Assembly: GCA_964036295.1 (NCBI GenBank)
Contig: OZ038462.1
Coordinates: 24,005,863-24,069,862, forward strand
Origin: Plumapathes pennacea
Taxonomy: Eukaryota; Cnidaria; Anthozoa; Antipatharia; Myriopathidae
DNA length: 64,000 nucleotides
Reading direction: 5' to 3'
Below are positions 57,801-64,000 of the stretch, in pieces. Numbering within the stretch: position 1 is the stretch's first letter; each line of letters starts with the position of its first letter. Position numbers and translations under genes: made by a program. The notes beneath the pieces were generated by a model. That model did not search any database, was not told the origin of the DNA, and worked only from the letters and a program-made list of their open reading frames with translations.

Positions 57801-60800
57801 GGCGAAGAATTGATGGATATTCCTGAGTTGCTAAGCCATATTTCCCCTGGACTAGACAGCTGAGGCCAAAGTTGAGCTACCAGTGGATACCACACTTCCG
57901 AACTGGAGAGAAGTCGTACGACAAGAAATTATCGCTGCGTCTACCAACGAAGAGCAGGTGTATGAGATAATCGACGATGATGAGGAATATGACCAGCCAC
58001 TGCAACTTCCGGAAGTGACGTCTGCGGAAGAGGCACTAGAACTTGTTGGGAGGCTAGCAGCATTTTCTGACTGGCAACGAAACGAGCCGCTAGCCCAAGC
58101 AATTACCAAGGTCAATGATGTCTTAGTAGACATCAGACTGAAGTCTCTATTGGTAAGGAGGCAGTCAATTTTAAAGCTTGTGTCTTCACAAGCAATTAGC
58201 AGTGCGAGAAAAGGTCCGTGGGTCTTTCGTCTATTCAATTTTCGTATACAAATTTAAAAATCAAAAATTGAATATGAAGTTTCCAAGATTTCATGTGTCG
58301 GTGTAGAGATAAAACGTATGACGTATCAGCTTAAGGCAAGATTTAAGCGGATTGATGTTGATAAACTTAACACTCTAAAAATTAGTTTAAACTGGCATTT
58401 CGAGCTTTAACCGGCCTTTGTCGGAGCTTCGTACTAGCTAATTTGTCTTACAAGATTATCATATGACAAATGGGGAAGAAAGAGGGTTGAACGTGGCCAC
58501 CAAACATCAAACTTAATTGAGTTGGAGTGCTCTCTAGCAATGTTGTTTGGTTTTATTTGACCTTAGACAGGTTTTGCTTCCTCAGGTTGTAAATTTACCA
58601 GCTCCGTATGCTACAAACTGCAAGGAAACAAAATTGAAGCAGTTTCGTCACTACACGACGGATGGCTGTACGTATGAATGCGACGCTGAGCATCTAATGG
58701 ACAAGTGCGGATGCCGGCCTTTAGGATATCAAGGTGCCTTGTCAGTATATCAAGAGGATGTATGAGGGGAGAAAGTCGAATTCCCATACACATACACTCC
58801 GCCTTTGGCGATGTATCGCACTTCTTCAAATTAGGTTAATGTGGGAAAGCTAAAGCATTATTACTGGAGCGCGCGATGCGTGCAAAAACTAACCTGAATC
58901 TAAAGAAATTCTTCGGATATTACTAAAACGGGGAATCGTGACTGAGGTCAAAGAAGCCGACAGAGCTCAATTTCGAAGGCTTAGATTTATGGTTAGACAT
59001 CAAAAACAACTACTCCATAACCTAACCCTAAAACTAACCCTAAACCTAACCCTACGCCGGACTTAGCTCTGTCGGCTACTTTGATCTCATTACCCCATTC
59101 CTTGTTTTATTATATCCGAAATTCTTCTTACTCTCAAGTAATCCTGCACAAGATGTAAGAATCTGCAATTATTTGGACATGTACTGTATGGAGGAAGAGA
59201 GAAGTAGGCTGTCATCATTTTCTTTGTTTTCTAAGCTCGCCTATAAGCTCGGAGTGGAAAATGCGGAATAAGAACTACTTAATTATTTACAAAAAAAGGT
59301 TAAAACTTTATCATGAATTATATTAGTGATGACACTACATATAGGACCTGCTTTCTGAACAATTTACTACAATTCAGAGCAGTTTCATAATTTCAACTGA
59401 GTTACTGAGGCCGCGAGTAAGCCATGATGGCAATCATGCTTAGTTCGTGCGAGGCCGAGCCGAGGCATAATGTTTGCGTGTCACCAGATGATAAAACTTG
59501 GCAGGCAGAGAAAACTCCCTCTCTGACCATAATGCAAGCATGCGGAAACAAAACCAAGCTCAGCAGAAAGATTTATTTGATATAGGAAGAAACAAGTACC
59601 AATTGCTACTGCGCATGACTGTGAACGTGGTTTATTACGGCTATTATACGGATTTGTTGTTGTTTTCTTGAGTAATTTTTTACACAAGTATATAGACACA
59701 TGTTTATCATGATTGGCTATAGCTGTTGCCTCTCGACTAAGAGGAAGGGACAGCCCTTTTGAATGGGATTGTGTATTTTGAATTTTCTGCATGACAGATG
59801 TCGATAAAAGGAAACGCCAATTCACATTACTATACAGGCTGCTGCTTTTCTTTTTCTCAAGGTATGCTCGGGTGCCTGAAACTCTGAATAAAAAATCTGG
59901 GAAGTGTCCAATTAATGATTAGCCAGGGGATTACGAACTAATCACATTCAAGAAAATTGCAACATTTATGATTAATGTCTTTAATTTCCAGTTGTGTTTG
60001 ACTACAGTTCGTGCGGCTGTGATGTTCCCTGCTTTCTGGTGCACTACAGGACAACTGCGTCTTACTCCAAGTTTCCTGACTATGGAGTAATAAGTTTCCT
60101 CAACGGGAACGGCTACGGCAACATGTGGAACGACGAATACAAAAGGTATTAACGTGAGGCCGCCTCCATACGATATTTTCAATTCCGGGAAAAAAGAAGG
60201 AAGATTTAGTCCGATGTTTGAACTGTCCACTTAACCACTCTTGTCATTACAATAAACAGTCTAAGGATACAGATTGTCGCATATCGATTCATCAGTATTT
60301 TGTTCAATTTAGCGTCCTTTCAAGAGAAGTCAGGGAAGAGAACGTGTTTACGTTATTGGTGGGTTAGTTACATGTTTTGAGCTCGAGTTTCAAATTTTGG
60401 ATGAAGAATTGTGGCAGCGAAAAATCTAAATGCCGCCTCTCAAGTGAAGAATGCGCTTAATGAGTAATTGACCTAATGTGAGTTTTAAATTTCATTTCTC
60501 AGAACTAGCTTAATCTTCCTTCAAGTGGGATATCCATCACTCAGCTACCAAATCCTGGAAGAGACGGTAGCGTACGACGGGATAGCACTATTCGGTGGGT
60601 ATAAACCAAATGTGGCACGATATAAGAGTTTCTGATTTTGCGATCATTCCTCCCGCTTCAGTAGTTCACCGTACGACTGGCTAACCAAGATAAAAACTGC
60701 TGTTCCTAACCATGTGATCGGCTATTGTTTCCTCAGGCAGTAAGCGCCCAAAACATACAATCAGGAATAAAAGAACCCATAAATCTTTGCGGCCTCGTAG

Positions 60801-61422
60801 GACGTGTCGGCCATGTTGGATTAAAATGGAATTCGTTATTTGCAACATCAACTCAATTTTTATGCAAAAAAAAAAGAGATTTCAAAGGAAAAGATCTATT
60901 CGTCTCGATAATTATTTGAGAAAATACGTCATGATGAGGGACACTTCGATCTATATCATAATCGCCGTTTCACCGCAAGATACGAGTGCACGCGCGCAAA
61001 GGATTATAGGCTTTTCTTATCTTGGTTACTCACAAATCAACTGAAACCAGATTCTCGATCACGTGGAAATCAAAGCCCCATTTTACACGAGATGCGATCT
61101 AAGCCAGTTCCATACACCCTCTTGTGACATCAGTTTAGGCTGTCTTAACCTACGATTGTCATACCATTCAATTGAAACATTTTCTTAAACGGCTACAACA
61201 ATTTTCCCGTTGTAAAAAGGACAGTTGTAACTTAAAGTCAGATCGAGCAAATCTGCTTTCAAATCGGTTCATTTTCTCGTTTTCTCATTTTCTCTTGCAG
61301 GTGAAATCGGTGGTAACATGGGTTTGTTTCTCGGCTGCAGTTTGCTCACAATCTGTGAGTTCGTGGATTTCCTTGCGAGCGTTTTTGTATCGAGACGACG
61401 GCGACGAGTGTTGGCTGTTTGA
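51806..61422 (+). CDS. DEG/ENaC (ASIC-like) channel, copy E; exon 3 splice site altered
   Basis: Exons: 51806-52708, 58586-58733, (59138-59203), 59992-60145, 60503-60594, 61301-61422. Exon 1 (301 codons) has HG at 32-33, TM1, FPAVSICP and CGLALLCCC. Exon 2 has the [18 protein letters not shown] cysteine block, and exon 6 the GCS pore and TM2. Exon 3 still encodes a sensible 21-residue stretch, but its acceptor reads AA instead of AG. The next AG is one base inside the exon and would shift frame to a TAA within six codons. Exon 3 starts and ends in phase 1, so skipping it keeps the frame and would give 472 aa instead of 494. Intron 1 has swollen to 5.9 kb with a retroelement, a HIRAN-like pseudogene and a Tigger transposase. 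The start at 51806 lies 20 bases after acceptor TTTTACAG. Whether a functional channel is made depends on splicing. Confidence 0.8.
53205..53480. mobile_element. Terminus of a Tigger-like element
   Basis: ACAGTCAACTCTCCGCTAAC followed by repeated CTCTCGTAAGCGGACA units is the kind of end found on pogo/Tigger elements. The other end was not found, so the limits are uncertain, and I cannot say whether it belongs with the transposase at 56392-58257. Confidence 0.4.
53740..54098 (-). pseudogene. HIRAN-like domain protein, intronless pseudogene
   Basis: The reverse-strand ATG at 54098 opens [20 protein letters not shown], then [21 protein letters not shown] one-base loss then brings in TAG TAA. 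Reading resumes in the next frame with [40 protein letters not shown] and [12 protein letters not shown], ending in TAA at 53740-53742. The RGYHVYKD...REP.N..D.NAVAV...GHIP order is that of the small HIRAN-like proteins common in cnidarian genomes; HIRAN domains bind DNA ends in repair helicases. Dead as written. Confidence 0.6.
54141..54643 (-). pseudogene. Reverse transcriptase fragment
   Basis: The reverse strand reads [20 protein letters not shown], then after a frame change [40 protein letters not shown] and DL. This is the N-terminal part of a reverse transcriptase, ending at the first catalytic motif (MAKIDL). Homology stops there, so most of the RT, RNase H and any integrase or recombinase are missing. 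It follows the gag-like ORF on the same strand, as expected for one retroelement. Confidence 0.65.
54743..55900 (-). CDS. Retroelement gag-like ORF1 (385 aa)
   Basis: An uninterrupted reverse-strand ORF. It has an N-terminal zinc-ribbon-like [16 protein letters not shown] (about 15-33), a long acidic coiled coil rich in E and K (about 35-110), a central region like retroelement capsid proteins ([37 protein letters not shown]) and C-terminal Cys/His clusters ([19 protein letters not shown], then [14 protein letters not shown]). Such Cys/His ends occur in ORF1 of DIRS/Ngaro-type and some Gypsy-type elements of marine animals. The RT fragment lies just downstream. Probably the remnant of one element inserted in antisense in intron 1 of channel copy E; host domestication cannot be excluded, because this ORF alone is intact. 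Confidence 0.6.
   Translation of the reverse strand: MDKGTSEEDKRIAKCPGCKTPLVYHKWGVPSRYCEGKLELKEEANATEEKEETQPQEKEAASYDALTKELNGLELEEEAPRKELEMENLQQQIAAKRATIDGLRARRRSAATPHEHHNTYVRDVKDLKKKETALPNDTPLDELLDAMYAPQEPHQVHPTTAADQAQKTSEMFLRPAALPKGERIHYIVDYVDNIVPQEEEETLAHQGTAKIVVTYGPKKPKLENVTLQQWVVANTRIFYTLLSQGKLASHSDIQHYLAYTIKIMELAARYEWKSISVYDNEFRKLQAIYSYPWSFDSNHLHTVMLTPLHKVTGHNTNAKSTTNSRSQFANFTSDSKVICRDYNSQKGCTLHDCNFAHVCNRKVAGKACGLAHPGHTHKSPTPSQS
56392..58257 (+). pseudogene. Tigger/pogo transposase, broken
   Basis: Three ORFs in different frames make one protein. The first (56392-56784) ends in a CENP-B/psq-type helix-turn-helix ([36 protein letters not shown]). The second (56762-57826) has a second HTH ([15 protein letters not shown]) and the DDE domain: [10 protein letters not shown] (first Asp), [10 protein letters not shown] (second) and [14 protein letters not shown] (third Asp). 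The second catalytic Asp is His here, so cleavage activity should be lost. The third (57883-58257) is the acidic tail. At least two frameshifts separate the parts. It lies in intron 1 of channel copy E. Confidence 0.85.
58915..59117. mobile_element. MITE with 10-bp target duplication, next to exon 3 of copy E
   Basis: The inverted ends begin GGATATTACTAAAAC and the mirrored GTTTTATTATATCC, followed by the mirrored TCAAAGAAGCCGACAGAGCT arms. The flanks are an exact 10-bp duplication GAAATTCTTC (58905-58914, 59118-59127); copy C has it once (22552-22561). The middle holds telomere-like CCTAACCCTAAA motifs. It separates exon 3 from its original branch-point region. Confidence 0.9.
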
Positions 61423-62319
61423 TATGATGCGCTCTTCACAACAAACCCAGTCGAATCACGGAAACGTTAACAGACAGAATACAACTTGAAAACATAATTG
61501 AAATGAGAAATGCTTTTGCTGTCAAAACCTTTCCAATTCACTCAATTTGATGAAATATTTCAGGCTCACTTATGTACAGACACTAAAGCTTTTGACTAAT
61601 TTGATTCCAAAATTATTCTTTCTTGTTTACACTTGTGAAATGTTGAACTGTTTGTATAAGTAATCATATGTGTGAGTGAAATTAATGATTTACATCATGA
61701 GTGATATTTGAAAATTGTAACTAAACCTTTAATTGCAGGAGCAACTCATGATCATTACTTGTTTATCATGTGACTATAGAAAAGTTCGTTGAGACTTAAA
61801 ACTTCAAACAAAATTCTCTCATTTTAAGCGCGCGTGCGTTAATGTCACGGTTTAACACTGTTTTGGACACTGAAATTTAAACTTATCGGATAAAGCTGTG
61901 GAAAAGCTACAGAAAGTACAGAAAACTGATTGGTTCTGTGGCAAAATTAATTGCACTCAGTGCAAATTAACCATTAACATGATTGCTCTTAGCCAATCAG
62001 AATGCAAAAATGTTATAGTCATGTGATAAGGCTTTTAATGTATAAATTACTGATCAAAACCAATTATCAGAAACTGTTAGTTAGCGAAAATTAAACTGTT
62101 TTAATTTGAACATACACTACACGTCATTAGTGTCAACTCACAAGTGCCAACTGCGAGATTGATATCGCTGTACATTTCCCAATTAATCAATGTTTAATTT
62201 TGCTCTATAAAGTGAGAAAACTCAGTTAACACAGTCAAAATACTTCAAGGATATAAAAATAGTTTGCCTCACCATGTGGTTGACTCAGCCAAAAGTAATT
62301 CTTTTACGCTTTTGGATTG

Positions 62320-62520
62320 GTCCAATCAGAAACAAAAGCACGATCCGGTTGCGGTCTGCTCACGCAAGCAAGTAAACGACAATGGCGTTTTTGCTTGTGT
62401 TTTCTTACAGCCTCAGCGATTGGCGATGTAACTGCCTCGGTTTTCGTTTTCGAAAAGTCTTCCGATAACCGCATCAGCGAATTCAGATTTAAAATTGACC
62501 CAGTCTCCACGCGCGTTTTC
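62320..62520. repeat. Dispersed repeat (see 6550-6770)
   Basis: This is a copy in the same orientation as 45930-46130, with TTTTCTTACAGCCTCAG and GTTTTCGAAAAGTCTTCCG. The same order of units (channel 3' flank, this repeat, arginine-rich ORF repeat) occurs after copies D and E. Confidence 0.6.
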
Positions 62521-62589
62521 TGCCTCGCAGTGGATCATGGAACCAAAAATATATTGCAAACCGAAAATAAATTACACTCTATACTAGAA

Positions 62590-63940
62590 ATACGATAATC
62601 GCAGATACCCCCTCGCTCTGCCATTGATGGGACTCTTACTTTGGTACTCCCAACAAGAGTAGCCTTTGTTTTACCGAAATGTTGACTCAATCTTCTCTTC
62701 GAAGTCAAGTGCTACACGCAAAGGAAGGAGAAAAAGAATGGTGTGTGTTATAAGAGTCGATTGCGTGACGAAGTACATATTTCCCACGGTCTGCACGTCA
62801 AATTAATTCATACAGTCTGCCAAGCACGTTCTCAAATTTAATATTCAATTCAATTTTGAAGTTGGTCGGCCGTCGTAGTACGGAAAAAAAGGAACGCTGA
62901 TTTTCCAATTTTGAATTCATAGGCAGTACAGTTAAATAGGCTTCCTGTGCAATTTGTTTTTACTCTGGATTGCACGCACAAGACTCAGGCATGCATGTTT
63001 AATGAGCTCGAATTGTTTTGTACGTGAACGCGCTCAAAACAACATGATTTCTCCCAGAATCAAAGCAAAACTTCAACGGCTTACTTCAAATTATACACGG
63101 GCTTCAGACCTAGTCATACTTCTAAGGGCTTGTGAACGATTCTCGCTGCAATCACCGCATGTCAAATTACAGTATTTGTTACAGTTTTAGTCTTGAAAGA
63201 AATAATAAGACATCTGACTAAATCATTCAAGACTCCAAGTTTCGATTGCTCTGAGCCAATACGGTAGCCGAAACTGGCGACAGAAGCGTGCTAAAACAAT
63301 ACTTCGAGGGAAAATGATCAGCATACAGATTTTAATACATTCTTGAAGTGATCGAGTTACAAGATACGGGTAGAATATATTTGTCACGGTGATTGTTCGC
63401 TTTCCAGTGACTAACCTTTGTTGCTTGTCCTTTCTGAATAAGGATCTGAGTTTAACACAAGATGGCGTCTGAAGCTCCCGATTTGCTTCCAAGCGCTGTT
63501 CCCTTTGCGGAGCCGTTTCTTCGGCACGCTTCCGTTCATGATGCTGTCGGTTATCAAATGTTTGTCGTCTTTTCTCTAGACGTATTTGGCGCGGTTCGAT
63601 TGTTTCGCGATTTCGCCTTGCCCGTGCTAGTTCCCTTCTCTTTTGCAGACGAGCTTCGCGAGACCGTGCTGTGTCAAGTTTTCCAGTTTTCAAATTCATT
63701 TTCGTAAACGCAGTTACGTACAGTTGTTGCTTCATTCAAACCTTTGTTTGACCTCGCTTTGACGCTAATCGATAATTATTATTACGTCATTGCCTTAGAG
63801 GTCGCCCTATGACAGACTGACTGACGAACATTAGATTTCGAGATGGCGACTGGCTTGGAGTCTCCACACAAAGCGAATTTGCTGCATTAGCGCCGTGATT
63901 ATTACCCTCACTTCGCTTCGCTTCGCTCGGGGATTAAAAA
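62590..63940 (-). mobile_element. Arginine-rich ORF repeat, copy 3
   Basis: The reverse-strand ORF 63735-63223 (170 aa, open throughout) runs MKQQLYVTAFTKMNLKTGKL, SREARLQKRRELARARRN, IRLEKRRQTFDNRQHHERKR, ETAPQREQRLEANREL, then a non-repetitive tail with YPYLVTRSLQECIKICMLI. It has the highest continuity of the three reverse-strand copies. The right edge is the CGCTTCGCTCGGGGATTA block, followed by (AAC)n at 63945. This may be the N-terminal region of a Helitron-type protein; no Rep or helicase domain follows. Confidence 0.5.
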
Positions 63941-64000
63941 AAACAACAACAACAACAACAACAAAGAAAACAGTGCAAAATAATACAAAGCAACATGAAA

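Overview
The window is eukaryotic, AT-rich, intron-bearing DNA packed with short palindromic transposons and tRNA-derived SINEs. The gene content and repeat style fit a cnidarian, most likely a stony coral. This is an inference from the families seen; no marker gene names the species.

The only conserved host genes I recognise form a tandem, same-strand cluster of DEG/ENaC (acid-sensing/peptide-gated type) sodium channel genes. Their shared architecture is six coding exons: exon 1 (N-terminal HG motif, TM1, first half of the ectodomain), exons 2-5 (the cysteine-rich rest of the ectodomain) and exon 6 (pore, TM2, short basic tail). Copy A (4487-7694) keeps exons 1, 2 and 6, but exon 2 is frameshifted and exons 3-5 are missing. 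Copy B (10566-14767) reads through all six exons (490 aa). Copy C (20028-25567) also reads through (494 aa). Copy D survives as a broken piece of exon 5 (38303-38354) and an exon 6 (44773-44894). Copy E (51806-61422) has all six exons, but exon 3 has lost its canonical acceptor. A and B form one subfamily; C, D and E form another. D and E share long flanking and intronic homology with C, so the cluster grew by segmental duplication. A conserved block with a splice-donor-like end lies upstream of A, C (twice) and E and may be a non-coding first exon or promoter.

Mobile DNA fills almost everything else. There are foldback or terminal-inverted-repeat elements with TAA/TTA, TTAA, 8-bp and 10-bp target duplications, a foldback with arms of 1.2-1.4 kb, SINEs, a possible solo LTR, a broken Tigger/pogo transposase, a reverse-strand retroelement with a gag-like ORF and an RT fragment, a HIRAN-like pseudogene, and several copies of a repeat encoding an arginine-rich ORF. 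Because the paralogous channel genes sit side by side, many insertions can be dated against an empty site in another copy in the same window.

By region: 1-4.4 kb repeats and MITEs; 4.4-7.7 copy A; 7.8-10.5 MITE and SINE; 10.5-14.8 copy B; 14.9-20.0 MITEs and repeats; 20.0-25.6 copy C; 25.6-38.3 nested transposons, a MITE cluster and one unrecognised ORF; 38.3-45.7 remains of copy D around the giant foldback; 45.8-51.7 repeats; 51.8-61.4 copy E with an intron full of transposons; 61.4-64.0 repeats.
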